Shown here: piece by piece, positions 33,398 to 40,685 of the stretch
Numbering within the stretch: the stretch's first letter is position 1
Layout of the letters: each line of letters opens with the position of its first letter
NCBI GenBank assembly: GCA_964386865.1
Contig: CAYLUN010000021.1
Span: forward strand, 1-64,000
Reading direction: 5' to 3'
Length of the DNA: 64,000 nt
DNA from: CAYLUN01 sp964386865
GTDB lineage: Bacteria > Verrucomicrobiota > Kiritimatiellia > RFP12 > UBA1067
Position numbers and translations under genes: made by a program
The notes under the pieces: generated by a model
What the model saw: the letters and a program-made list of their open reading frames with translations, nothing else
What the model was told of the DNA's origin: nothing
The model's database searches: none

Positions 33398-34555
33398 ATG
33401 ATTTCTCGGAGCACATATCTCGACGCGATTTCGCGGGGCTTCAAGCGGAGCCCGATCGTTTCGCTTCTAGGGCCTCGCCAGTGTGGAAAGACCACACTCG
33501 CGCGTCAGTTTATGCAGCGCCAGACCTCTGAAAAGGTCTCCTGGTTCGATCTCGAGTCGCCAAAAGATCTGACGCGTTTGCAGAATCCGGAGCTGACGCT
33601 GTCGAAATGTCGCGGCTGGGTGGTGCTGGACGAGATTCAGCGCATGCCGACCCTTTTCCCGGTTTTGCGCGTGTTGGCGGACCGTCCGGACAGGCCAGCC
33701 AGATTCCTGATTTTGGGGAGCGCCTCGCCGCAGATTGTCCGCGCATCCTCCGAGTCGCTCGCTGGCAGGGTCGCTTTTGTGGATCTCTCCGGGTTTAAGC
33801 TGGCCGAGGTCGGCGCCGAGTCCCAAGACCAGCTCTGGACGAGGGGCGGCTTTCCTCTGTCCTTTTTTGCGGAATCGGATACGGACAGTTTCGCTTGGAG
33901 GGAGGATTTTATCCGAACCTTTCTGAGTACGGACTTGCCCGCGCTGGGGCTGTCGGTTCCGACAGCCAACATTCGCCGTTTCTGGTACATGCTGGCCCAC
34001 TATCACGGGCAAACGTGGAACGGTTCGGAAGTCGGGCGCTCATTAGGGCTTGACCATAAAACGGTCAGCCGGTATCTCGATATTCTGTCGGGGGCGTATC
34101 TGATACGTCAGCTCGCGCCATGGTTTGAAAATATCAGCAAACGTCAGGTCAAGGCTCCGAAAATCTACTTGCGAGACACCGGTCTATTGCACACGTTGCT
34201 CGGCATTCACTCGGAGGAGGAGTTGCTGACGAATCCCAAGCTTGGCGCTTCTTGGGAAGGGTTTGTGCTTGAACAGATCATGATGCAGTGCCCGAGGACG
34301 GAAACCTATTTTTGGGGAACCCACTCAGGCGCGGAAGTGGATCTCTTGCTCCGCAAAGGCCAAGGCTTTGTCGGTGTCGAGGTGAAGCGGAACGAAGCGC
34401 CAACGGTGACTCCGTCGATGCGCAGCGCGGTAGAAACGCTTCACCTCCAGGAGCTGTGGGTGGTGTATCCGGGCGTGGAGTCGTTCGCGCTGACAGAACA
34501 GATCACGTGTCACTCGCTGGCCAGCGCGCTTGAGCTATTACGGCTGAAGGGCTAG
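33398..34555 (+). CDS. AAA ATPase with DUF4143 C-terminal domain
   Basis: A 385-residue protein. The N-terminal AAA_14 domain has Walker A GPRQCGKTT (residues 25-33), a Walker B-like WVVLDEIQR and a sensor FLILGSASP. The DUF4143 part begins near residue 180 and ends in the PD-(D/E)XK-like segment SGAEVDLLLRK..VGVEVKR. These proteins are abundant, often multicopy, solitary genes of unknown function; the nuclease-like C-terminus suggests DNA-related activity, which is inference. ATG 33398 is preferred over ATG 33392 because the likely -10 box overlaps 33392. No ribosome site is present. It interrupts the polysaccharide locus together with VapBC. Confidence 0.85.
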   Translation: MISRSTYLDAISRGFKRSPIVSLLGPRQCGKTTLARQFMQRQTSEKVSWFDLESPKDLTRLQNPELTLSKCRGWVVLDEIQRMPTLFPVLRVLADRPDRPARFLILGSASPQIVRASSESLAGRVAFVDLSGFKLAEVGAESQDQLWTRGGFPLSFFAESDTDSFAWREDFIRTFLSTDLPALGLSVPTANIRRFWYMLAHYHGQTWNGSEVGRSLGLDHKTVSRYLDILSGAYLIRQLAPWFENISKRQVKAPKIYLRDTGLLHTLLGIHSEEELLTNPKLGASWEGFVLEQIMMQCPRTETYFWGTHSGAEVDLLLRKGQGFVGVEVKRNEAPTVTPSMRSAVETLHLQELWVVYPGVESFALTEQITCHSLASALELLRLKG

Positions 34556-34655
34556 CCCTCGATAGGGTGCCCCCTCGGGCGCCAACCGCTTACACCCTCG
34601 CGGCCAGGGCCAACGCATCTAATGAATAGCCGCGGATTTTCGCAGCCAACCTCGC

Positions 34656-34684
34656 TTGACGGTGTTGGGGACGAGGAGTATGAT
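34656..34684 (+). promoter_or_regulatory. Sigma-70-type promoter of vapBC
   Basis: TTGACG at 34656-34661 and TATGAT at 34679-34684 with a 17-base spacer, upstream of the antitoxin start at 34718. The 162-base spacer that holds it begins with a G+C-rich stretch (GGGTGCCCCCTCGGGCGCC) that may fold after the ATPase gene but has no T-tract. Confidence 0.65.
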
Positions 34685-34717
34685 TTAATCTGAAATGAAT
34701 GAAAGCGAGGCGTTTGT

Positions 34718-34951
34718 ATGATGACCGCTACGGTTGGAAGCCGGTTTCAGGTTGTGATCCCGAAGGAAGGGCGCGAAGGTCTGGGGATCAAGCCCAATAG
34801 CCGTGTGAATGTGGAGGCGCGTCCTGATTGTCTGGTCTTGTTCCCCGTGACCAGCCGTAGGCTGAGAGGACTTGGCGCCGACCTAGCCGACGGCACGGAT
34901 GCGACGGATTACGTGCGGCATCTGCGCGAGGAATGGGGGAGGCGTCCGTGA
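34718..34951 (+). CDS. vapB: AbrB/VapB-type antitoxin
   Basis: A 77-residue protein with the SpoVT/AbrB swapped-hairpin DNA-binding domain at its N-terminus (TVGSRFQVVIPKEGREGLGIKPN, shown in part). The C-terminal tail of about 30 residues should wrap the toxin. It is directly followed by a PIN-domain gene with a 4-base GTGA overlap, the usual layout of a VapBC operon. The antitoxin normally represses its own promoter, and the promoter upstream is close enough for that. Confidence 0.85.
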   Translation: MMTATVGSRFQVVIPKEGREGLGIKPNSRVNVEARPDCLVLFPVTSRRLRGLGADLADGTDATDYVRHLREEWGRRP

Positions 34952-35388
34952 AGACGTCTGCCTGCCTCAAGGGGGTTCGCGGTGTCGTCTTTGACACCAT
35001 GGTGCTGATCTACCTTCTGGAGGATCATCCCGTTTACGCGGCGGTTTGCGAGAAGCTGTTCGCTTGGGCGGAGGCCGGGGCGTTTGCGGGTGCGGTCTCG
35101 CCCGTGACGATGGCCGAGCTGGTCGTTAAGCCCCTGCGTGCTGGGCGTGCGGATTTGGCAGACCGGTATCAAGCGGCACTGCGGAATCTCCCAAATGTGA
35201 CCCTGTGTTGTTTTTCTTGGCAGACGGGGGTGATGGCCGGAGCGCTTCGTGCCAAATACGGATTGGCCTTGCCGGATTTGTTTCAGGTCGCCTGTGCGCT
35301 GGAGAACGGCGGGACGCTGATCACGAATGACAAGGCTCTCAAACGGGTCAGCGAAGTGCGTGTTGTGCTGCTGGATGAAATAGGGTAA
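34948..35388 (+). CDS. vapC: PIN-domain ribonuclease toxin (VapC)
   Basis: A 146-residue PIN domain protein. The acidic triad is visible: FDTMVLIYLLE (first Asp), SPVTMAELVVKPL (Glu), and LALPDLFQVACA plus LITNDKAL (later Asps). VapC toxins cleave tRNA or rRNA when freed from VapB. GTG 34948 has GGGGAGG just upstream and overlaps the antitoxin stop; ATG 34933 is the alternative. The TA module lies in the same non-polysaccharide interval as the DUF4143 ATPase. Confidence 0.85.
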   Translation: MKTSACLKGVRGVVFDTMVLIYLLEDHPVYAAVCEKLFAWAEAGAFAGAVSPVTMAELVVKPLRAGRADLADRYQAALRNLPNVTLCCFSWQTGVMAGALRAKYGLALPDLFQVACALENGGTLITNDKALKRVSEVRVVLLDEIG

Positions 35389-35431
35389 GGCGTTGGATCG
35401 GCAGCGGAAGCGTGAGTAGAAAGAGCGGAGC

Positions 35432-35492
35432 AATCGGCCGTGGGCAGTGGGCGGCAGAGAGAATCTCTCACAGCGGCACAGAGCGTACAGAG
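35432..35492. repeat. Family E units and left family F arm
   Basis: GGCCGTGGGCAGTGGGCGGCA (family E, given in part) is followed by the 29-base family F arm at 35464-35492, which starts TCTCTCACAGCGGCACAGAG. The arm matches the reverse complement of 35652-35680 at about 23 of 29 positions by hand alignment. Confidence 0.8.
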
Positions 35493-35527
35493 GGCGGGGT
35501 CAACAGTTAACCTGTCAAAAAATAAAA

Positions 35528-35647
35528 GTGATTTTCAGAGCGTTCATAACCGAGTTGGAGACGCGGTTGAAAGAGCCGGACGCCTTGATTCAGGCTGTTT
35601 TGGGGCCGCGGCAGGTCGGGAAGACGACCGGCGTTAAACAGTTTTAG
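35528..35647 (+). pseudogene. Remnant of a DUF4143-type AAA ATPase
   Basis: A fragment of about 39 codons starting GTG 35528: IFRAFITELETRLKEP followed by QAVLGPRQVGKTTGVKQF and a stop. This is the N-terminus of an AAA_14 ATPase through its Walker A helix; everything after that is missing. It lies between the two inverted family F arms (35464-35492 and 35652-35680), so the remnant seems to be the passenger of an armed element that lost most of its gene. A and T are frequent just before its start, as in the promoter regions of the two intact ATPases. Confidence 0.75.
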
Positions 35648-35651
35648 AAAA

Positions 35652-35680
35652 CTCTGTGGCCGCTGCGCCTCTGTGAGAGA
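35652..35680. repeat. Right family F arm
   Basis: The arm begins CTCTGTGGCCGCTGCGCCTC and ends CTGTGAGAGA, and is the inverted partner of 35464-35492. The Shine-Dalgarno of the next gene (AAGGAG) follows immediately. Confidence 0.8.
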
Positions 35681-35692
35681 TGAAGGAGCAAC

Positions 35693-36967
35693 ATGAATTT
35701 GAATTTCGATTTGGAACAGTTCATCCGGGAGAAGGTCACCAAGCGGGAGCGGAGCCTGCTGGCAGAGGATTTCGCGCGCTACGACGCGGAGCTTCACGCG
35801 CGGCTAGACGGCAAGCGCGTGCTGGTGATCGGCGGGGCGGGCTCGATCGGCTCGCACTACATCAAGGCGCTGCTGCGCTTCGACGTGGCCTCGCTCTGCG
35901 TGGTGGACATCAATGAGAACGGCCTGACGGAGCTGGTGCGCGATCTGAGGAGTGCGGGCGTCTACCGGATGCCGAAAGACTTCGTCACCTATCCCGTGAA
36001 CTTCAGCGACCGCGTGTTCGAGAAGCTGTTCCGGGCGCGCGGGCCGTTCGACGTGGTGGCGAACTTCGCCGCCCACAAGCACGTGCGCAGCGAGAAAGAC
36101 GTGTTCTCGATTGAGGCGATGGTCGAGAATAACGTACTGCGCGCGCGCGGCCTGCTAGACCTGCTGCTGTCTGCGCCGCCGCAGCATTTCTTCTGCGTCT
36201 CGACAGACAAGGCGGCCAACCCCGTGAACATCATGGGTGCGAGCAAGAAGCTGATGGAGGAGCTGATCATGGCGTACGCGGACCGGCTGCCGATCAAGAC
36301 GGCCCGGTTTGCGAACGTGGCGTTCTCGAACGGCAGTTTGCCGCTCGGGTTCCTCGAGCGCCTGTCCAAGCGCCAGCCGTGGGCCTGCCCGCTCGGGATC
36401 AAGCGGTTCTTCGTTTCTCCGATCGAGTCCGGGGAGCTTTGCCTGATGGCCTCGGTCATGGGGCAGAGCGGCGACATCGTCTTCCCCAAGCTGGACGAGG
36501 TGCGGGACATGATCCCCTTCGATCAGGTGGCGGTAGACCTGCTGCACGCGCTGGGCATGGAACCCGACGTGTGCCGGACGGAGGATGAGGCGCGGGAGAA
36601 GATGAGCGAGATTCTAAAATGTGAAAATTCTAAAATGCTCAGTTGCAAGAGCCAGCAAGCGGTGGCAGATTCTCGAATTTCTTCCTGGCCCGTCTACTTC
36701 TTTGAGTCGGACACGAGCGGGGAAAAGGCGTACGAGGAGTTTTTCACGCCCGGAGAAGACCTCGACTTGACGACGTTTGCGAACCTTGGCGTTGTCAAGA
36801 ACGCCCGCCGCCGGCCGCTGCAAGAGATCGACCAGATTTTCCAGAAGCTGCGCGCGCTGTTCGAGGCGCGGGAGCTGACCAAAGCGGGGGTGGTTGAGGC
36901 GCTGAAGGACTATTTGCCGAACTTCGCGCATATCGAGACGGGCAAAGGCTTGGATCAAAAAATGTAG
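35693..36967 (+). CDS. Short CapD-like nucleotide-sugar epimerase/dehydratase
   Basis: A 424-residue soluble protein of the Polysacc_synt_2 (PF02719) group without the N-terminal membrane part of long CapD/PglF proteins. GGAGSIGSHYI binds the cofactor; NFAAHKHVRSEKD and STDKAANPVNIMGASKK hold the active site, in which the usual Tyr of the YxxxK motif is Met as in related 4,6-dehydratases and epimerases. Near residue 307 an in-frame family B insert (SEILKCENSKMLSCKS and following) interrupts the otherwise conserved sequence before WPVYFFESDTSGEK. ATG 35693 has AAGGAG. It probably makes a 4-keto or epimerised UDP-sugar. Confidence 0.8.
   Translation: MNLNFDLEQFIREKVTKRERSLLAEDFARYDAELHARLDGKRVLVIGGAGSIGSHYIKALLRFDVASLCVVDINENGLTELVRDLRSAGVYRMPKDFVTYPVNFSDRVFEKLFRARGPFDVVANFAAHKHVRSEKDVFSIEAMVENNVLRARGLLDLLLSAPPQHFFCVSTDKAANPVNIMGASKKLMEELIMAYADRLPIKTARFANVAFSNGSLPLGFLERLSKRQPWACPLGIKRFFVSPIESGELCLMASVMGQSGDIVFPKLDEVRDMIPFDQVAVDLLHALGMEPDVCRTEDEAREKMSEILKCENSKMLSCKSQQAVADSRISSWPVYFFESDTSGEKAYEEFFTPGEDLDLTTFANLGVVKNARRRPLQEIDQIFQKLRALFEARELTKAGVVEALKDYLPNFAHIETGKGLDQKM
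36610..36684. repeat. In-frame family B insert in the CapD-like gene
   Basis: ATTCTAAAATGTGAAAATTC followed by TAAAATGCTC forms the left side and GATTCTCGAATTTC the right. The unit is shorter and more degenerate than in the glycosyltransferase gene but keeps the frame. Confidence 0.7.
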
Positions 36968-36977
36968 GAGCGAGAGG

Positions 36978-37011
36978 CCTAACCGCGAATGATGCGAATT
37001 GGGCTAATGCG
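36978..37011. repeat. Family C arm, left of the GxxExxY gene
   Basis: The 34-base arm starts CCTAACCGCGAATGATGCG and matches the reverse complement of 37440-37473 at about 29 of 34 positions by hand alignment. Confidence 0.85.
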
Positions 37012-37023
37012 AAGGGGTGCTTG

Positions 37024-37431
37024 ATGGAAACGGACAAATTAATCTTCCCTGATGAGGCTTATGCGATTTTCGGGGCTTGTTTTGAAGTTTACAATCAGAT
37101 GGGGAATGGTTTTGTGGAACCTGTCTATCAAGAGTGCTTGGAAATCGAATTGGGTCTCAAAACCATCCCGTTTGTTCCGCAACAAGAGCTCGTGTTGAGG
37201 TATCGAGGGCGTTCGCTCAAACGGAAGTACATTCCGGACTTTGTCTGTTTTGGGAAGATCATCGTTGAAATAAAAGCGGTATCTGCCTTGACCGATGAGC
37301 ACAGGGCTCAGGTTCACAATTATCTGGCGGCAACCGGTTATCAGTTGGGGTTGCTGATCAATTTTGGCCATGGAAAAGGTGTCCAATACGAACGAATCGT
37401 TTACACGAGGCCGCCCAATTCTGGTGTGTAA
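37024..37431 (+). CDS. GxxExxY protein (PD-(D/E)XK fold) on a repeat-armed element
   Basis: A 135-residue member of the GxxExxY family (TIGR04256/PF13366). The defining motif is GFVEPVY at residues 29-35, and the nuclease-like core is PD at 71-72 and EIK at 82-84. Family members are common in multiple copies in some environmental bacteria, and no function is established. The gene is bounded by inverted family C arms, the same architecture as the S23 gene here. ATG 37024 is preceded by GAAGGGG. No promoter or partner gene was seen within the arms. Confidence 0.9.
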   Translation: METDKLIFPDEAYAIFGACFEVYNQMGNGFVEPVYQECLEIELGLKTIPFVPQQELVLRYRGRSLKRKYIPDFVCFGKIIVEIKAVSALTDEHRAQVHNYLAATGYQLGLLINFGHGKGVQYERIVYTRPPNSGV

Positions 37432-37439
37432 CGTATAAC

Positions 37440-37473
37440 CGCATTCGCCCAATTCGCCCAATTCGCGGTTACG
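37440..37473. repeat. Family C arm, right of the GxxExxY gene
   Basis: CGCATTCGCCCAATTCGCCC and onwards, with the unit ATTCGCCCA twice in tandem. It is the inverted partner of the left arm and ends just before the AAGGAG of the next gene. Confidence 0.85.
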
Positions 37474-37484
37474 TAAGGAGAAAC

Positions 37485-38165
37485 ATGTATCCATTTGTAA
37501 AACGCTTGATGGACATTGTGCTGTCGGCGCTCGCGCTGCTGGTGCTGTCGCCGCTGCTGATACCCGTTTGTGTCGGGCTGCTGCTGACCGGCGAGCATTA
37601 CGTGTTCTATCTGCAGGATCGGATTGGGTATCGCAACAAGCGGTTCGGCATCTGGAAGTTCGCGACCATGCTGAAGAATAGCCCGAATATGACAGGGGGG
37701 ATGCACACGACGCGACGCGATCCGCGCGTGCTCCCGCTGGGTCATTTTCTCCGCATGACGAAGATCAACGAGCTGCCGCAGCTGATCAACATCTTGCTTG
37801 GCGACATGTCGATTGTCGGGCCTCGGCCGCTGGCGGATAAGACGTTCAATCCCTATCCGGAACGCGTCAAGTCGGTCATCTATAACGTCCGCCCGGGGCT
37901 GACGGGCATCGGCTCCATCGTGTTCCGCGACGAGGAGCGGCTGCTGTCCGAGTGTGGGATGCCGCTGGAGCGGTTCTATGCCGAACACATTGCGCCTGCC
38001 AAGGGCGAACTGGAACTGTGGTATCAAGGGCACCTGTCGCTGCGCACGGACGTCATGATCATCTTCCTGACGGCGTGGGTGATCGTCTTCCCTCAGAGCC
38101 AGCTGCTTCACGTTGTCTTTAAGGATTTGCCCGTCATCCAGGTTCCCGGGCTGCGGTGGAAGTAG
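37485..38165 (+). CDS. Phosphoglycosyl transferase (bacterial sugar transferase)
   Basis: A 226-residue monotopic initiating transferase (PF02397). It has an N-terminal hydrophobic re-entrant helix (residues about 8-33), KFATM, TKINELPQLINILLGDMSIVGPRPL containing the catalytic Asp-Glu-type segment of the family, and RPGLTG. These enzymes transfer sugar-1-phosphate from a UDP-sugar to undecaprenyl phosphate, the first membrane step of glycan assembly. The locus has a second one at 40676. It is followed at 9 bases by a WbuB-like transferase that probably adds the next sugar. Confidence 0.9.
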   Translation: MYPFVKRLMDIVLSALALLVLSPLLIPVCVGLLLTGEHYVFYLQDRIGYRNKRFGIWKFATMLKNSPNMTGGMHTTRRDPRVLPLGHFLRMTKINELPQLINILLGDMSIVGPRPLADKTFNPYPERVKSVIYNVRPGLTGIGSIVFRDEERLLSECGMPLERFYAEHIAPAKGELELWYQGHLSLRTDVMIIFLTAWVIVFPQSQLLHVVFKDLPVIQVPGLRWK

Positions 38166-38174
38166 TTGAGCGCC

Positions 38175-39440
38175 ATGCGTGTTTTGTGGATCCAGCAGTA
38201 CTTCGGCACGCCGAAAGGGTGGGGCAGCCAGAGGCAGTATGCGTTCGCGCGGCGCTGGGTGGCTGCCGGGCATACGGTCGACGTGGTCTGCTGCCCCGCC
38301 TACGACGCGTCGCTCGCGGCGGCGGAAGGCGGCGTGACCGTTGTCGACGGTGTGCGCCTGCACGTGAGCGGCGCGGGATACCGTCCGCAGATGGGTTTCG
38401 CGAGGCGGATACTCTCCTTTCTGCGTTTCATGGCTGAAGCGCTCTGGTTCGTGACGCGGCGCGGCAACGCGTACGACGTGCTGATCGCGTCGAGCGGCCC
38501 GCTGACCAACCTGCTGCCGGCGCTGTGGGGGCGTCTCCTGCACCGGCTGCCGTTTGTTTTCGAGGTGCTGGACGTGTGGCCCGACGCGGCGGTGGAGGCG
38601 GGCGTGTTGAAGAGCCGAGTGCTGCGGTGGGGGTGCCTGCGGCTCGAGGCGCTCGGCTATCGGTGGGCGGGGCGGATCGTGACGTGCTCGGCGGGCATGT
38701 CGGCGCGGGTTTATGCGAAGATGGCGGGGGCGAAGCAGGCGCCCATCTCTGACTCCGACGAATACAAGGCGTACCTCGCAGCGGACGGGGGCCTGGATGC
38801 GCGCGTCGCGACCGTTGCGCACGGGGCCGACCTCGAGCGTCGTGATCGCGCGGCCTGCCGGCGCAAGCTGTGCGAGGAGCAGGGCTGGCCCGAGGACGTC
38901 TGCGTGGCGCTTTACATGGGTGCCATGGGGCTCAGCAACGCTATCGGCGACGTCGTGGAGGCCATGCGCCTGACGGCCGACGAGCCTCGGCTGGTCTGGG
39001 TATTCGCGGGCCTAGGGTCGGAGGAGGCGCGCATTCAGGCGCAGCTGACGCGGTCGCGCGGCGCCTTTCTGGGGAAGGTCGCGCACGAGCGAATGCTCGA
39101 CATCTGCGCGGCGGCGGACATCAACGTGGTGACGTTCCGGCATGAGCCGCTCTTCTTCGAGAACTCGCCCAACAAGTTCTTCGACGGGGCCGCGGCCGGT
39201 GTGCCTGCGGTGTTCAACCGGACGACGTGGCTCGAGCCGTGGCTTAAGGAATATGACTGCGGAGTGGTCTGTACGGGGAAGGAACCCGGACGGGAAATGG
39301 CCGAAGCCATTCGTGTGTTGGCGGCTGATCCCGTGCGGCGAAAACAAATGGGGGCGGGCGCGCGACGGCTCGCCGAGGAGGTGTTCAGCCGCGACATCCT
39401 GGCGGCGCGGTATTTGGCTGTGCTGAAAGAAGCACTTTAG
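38175..39440 (+). CDS. Glycosyltransferase family 4 (WbuB-like)
   Basis: A 421-residue GT4 protein. VLWIQQYFGTPKGWGSQRQY is the typical N-terminal acceptor loop, FEVLDVWPDAAVE marks the end of the first domain, and FFENSPNKFFDGAAAGVPAV is the donor-site segment characteristic of the WbuB group. The start is ATG 38175. It lies directly after the phosphoglycosyl transferase gene and probably acts next in the same pathway. After its stop a DUF4143 ATPase gene with its own promoter interrupts the locus. Confidence 0.85.
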   Translation: MRVLWIQQYFGTPKGWGSQRQYAFARRWVAAGHTVDVVCCPAYDASLAAAEGGVTVVDGVRLHVSGAGYRPQMGFARRILSFLRFMAEALWFVTRRGNAYDVLIASSGPLTNLLPALWGRLLHRLPFVFEVLDVWPDAAVEAGVLKSRVLRWGCLRLEALGYRWAGRIVTCSAGMSARVYAKMAGAKQAPISDSDEYKAYLAADGGLDARVATVAHGADLERRDRAACRRKLCEEQGWPEDVCVALYMGAMGLSNAIGDVVEAMRLTADEPRLVWVFAGLGSEEARIQAQLTRSRGAFLGKVAHERMLDICAAADINVVTFRHEPLFFENSPNKFFDGAAAGVPAVFNRTTWLEPWLKEYDCGVVCTGKEPGREMAEAIRVLAADPVRRKQMGAGARRLAEEVFSRDILAARYLAVLKEAL

Positions 39441-39481
39441 GGAAAGGCAAGGGGAAATCTCTTGGTTCATTTTGTTTGTTT

Positions 39482-39515
39482 ATGGAGTTGAAAACTCCAT
39501 TTTACAATGTATAAT
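39482..39515 (+). promoter_or_regulatory. Palindromic leaderless promoter of the second DUF4143 ATPase
   Basis: A perfect inverted repeat ATGGAGT-TGAAA-ACTCCAT (39482-39500) overlaps a -35-like TTGAAA at 39488-39493. TATAAT at 39510-39515 follows after 16 bases. The expected transcript start is about 39522, exactly the ATG taken as the gene start. The arrangement parallels that before the ATPase at 33398. Confidence 0.7.
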
Positions 39516-39521
39516 GGTGAT

Positions 39522-40685
39522 ATGTTTTCCAGAAAATACAATTTTGGACAGGGAACGTCCTGTTTCTTGTTTGGCCCGAGGGGTACAGGAAAGACATTTT
39601 GGCTCCGGAACCTCTATCCAGAGGCGCTTTTCGTTGATTTGTTGGAGGCTCGGACGTTCAACACGCTCAGCGCTGACCCGCAGCGGTTGGGGCCCATATG
39701 TGCGGCGACCCCCAAAGAGCTGCCTGTGATTATCGATGAGGTTCAGAAGCTACCCGCGCTTCTAGATGAAGTCCACCGCCTGATCGAAACGAGGAGGGCG
39801 TGGTTTATCCTGACCGGATCAAGTGCCCGTAAGTTGCGGCGTTCTGGCGTCAATCTACTGGGCGGACGGGCCATCGTCAAACACTTTCACCCGTTGACTG
39901 CGGCTGAACTGGGGGATGCCTTTGACCTTGCCAAGGCTTTGCGGTACGGTTTACTTCCGACCCTTTATGATCCAGGGCGGCAGGTCGACCTCGGTGACTA
40001 TTTGCAGGGCTATCTGACCGCCTACCTGAAAGAGGAGGTTGCCCAGGAAGGGCTGACGCGTAATCTTGGAGCCTTCACGCGCTTCTGGGAAGCGGCCAGC
40101 CTTTCTCAAGGGCAGCCGGTGAACATGTCAGACGTCGCACGCGAATGCCAGATACATCGGAAACAGGCTGAAAGTTATTTCGGTATTCTCGAGGATCTGC
40201 TCATTGGGGTGATGGTGCCGGCTTTTCAGAAGCGGGCGAGGCGGCGTGTGGTGCAACACCCCAAATTCTTCCTGTTCGATGCAGGCGTTTTCCGTGCGGT
40301 TCGTCCGAGAGGTCCGCTTGATTCGGCAGAGGAAACGGATGGTGCCGCTTTGGAGACGTTGGTCTTGCAGCACTTACGCGCACTACTATCGCAGCGCGGA
40401 GGAGGCGGTACGCTGAGCTATTGGCGGACGGCTACCGGGCTGGAGGTTGATTTTGTCGTCTATACGGAAGATACGTTTGCCGCAATCGAAGTTAAGCGTA
40501 AGCGGTCATTCGCGCGGAGCGACCTCAACGGGCTCAAGGCGTTTGCTTCGGAGTACCCCGAGGCGAAGCGGTTGTTATTATACGGCGGCGATCATGAGGC
40601 GGTCATTGACGGTGTCAGGCTGGTGCCGGTTGCCGGCGCGTTTGCAAAACTCGGTGATCTGATATGGGGTGACGCGTGCGGCTGA
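39522..40685 (+). CDS. AAA ATPase with DUF4143 C-terminal domain, second copy
   Basis: A 387-residue protein. Walker A is FGPRGTGKT (residues 17-25), Walker B is VIIDEVQKL, and a sensor-like FILTGSSARKL follows. The C-terminal DUF4143 domain ends in the nuclease-like TGLEVDFVVYTED..AIEVKRK. It is a distant paralog of the gene at 33398, of a different subfamily judging from the Walker A surroundings. The start is set at ATG 39522 since ATG 39507 lies upstream of the -10 box. The 3' end overlaps the following phosphoglycosyl transferase gene by 10 bases. Confidence 0.85.
   Translation: MFSRKYNFGQGTSCFLFGPRGTGKTFWLRNLYPEALFVDLLEARTFNTLSADPQRLGPICAATPKELPVIIDEVQKLPALLDEVHRLIETRRAWFILTGSSARKLRRSGVNLLGGRAIVKHFHPLTAAELGDAFDLAKALRYGLLPTLYDPGRQVDLGDYLQGYLTAYLKEEVAQEGLTRNLGAFTRFWEAASLSQGQPVNMSDVARECQIHRKQAESYFGILEDLLIGVMVPAFQKRARRRVVQHPKFFLFDAGVFRAVRPRGPLDSAEETDGAALETLVLQHLRALLSQRGGGGTLSYWRTATGLEVDFVVYTEDTFAAIEVKRKRSFARSDLNGLKAFASEYPEAKRLLLYGGDHEAVIDGVRLVPVAGAFAKLGDLIWGDACG

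Noticed and set aside
33398..35388. A defence island or prophage
   Set aside because: Only a DUF4143 ATPase and a VapBC pair are present; there are no integrase, phage or restriction genes.
35393..35463. A tRNA or small RNA gene in the spacer after vapC
   Set aside because: No cloverleaf or anticodon arm could be built; the sequence is family E repeat units and filler.
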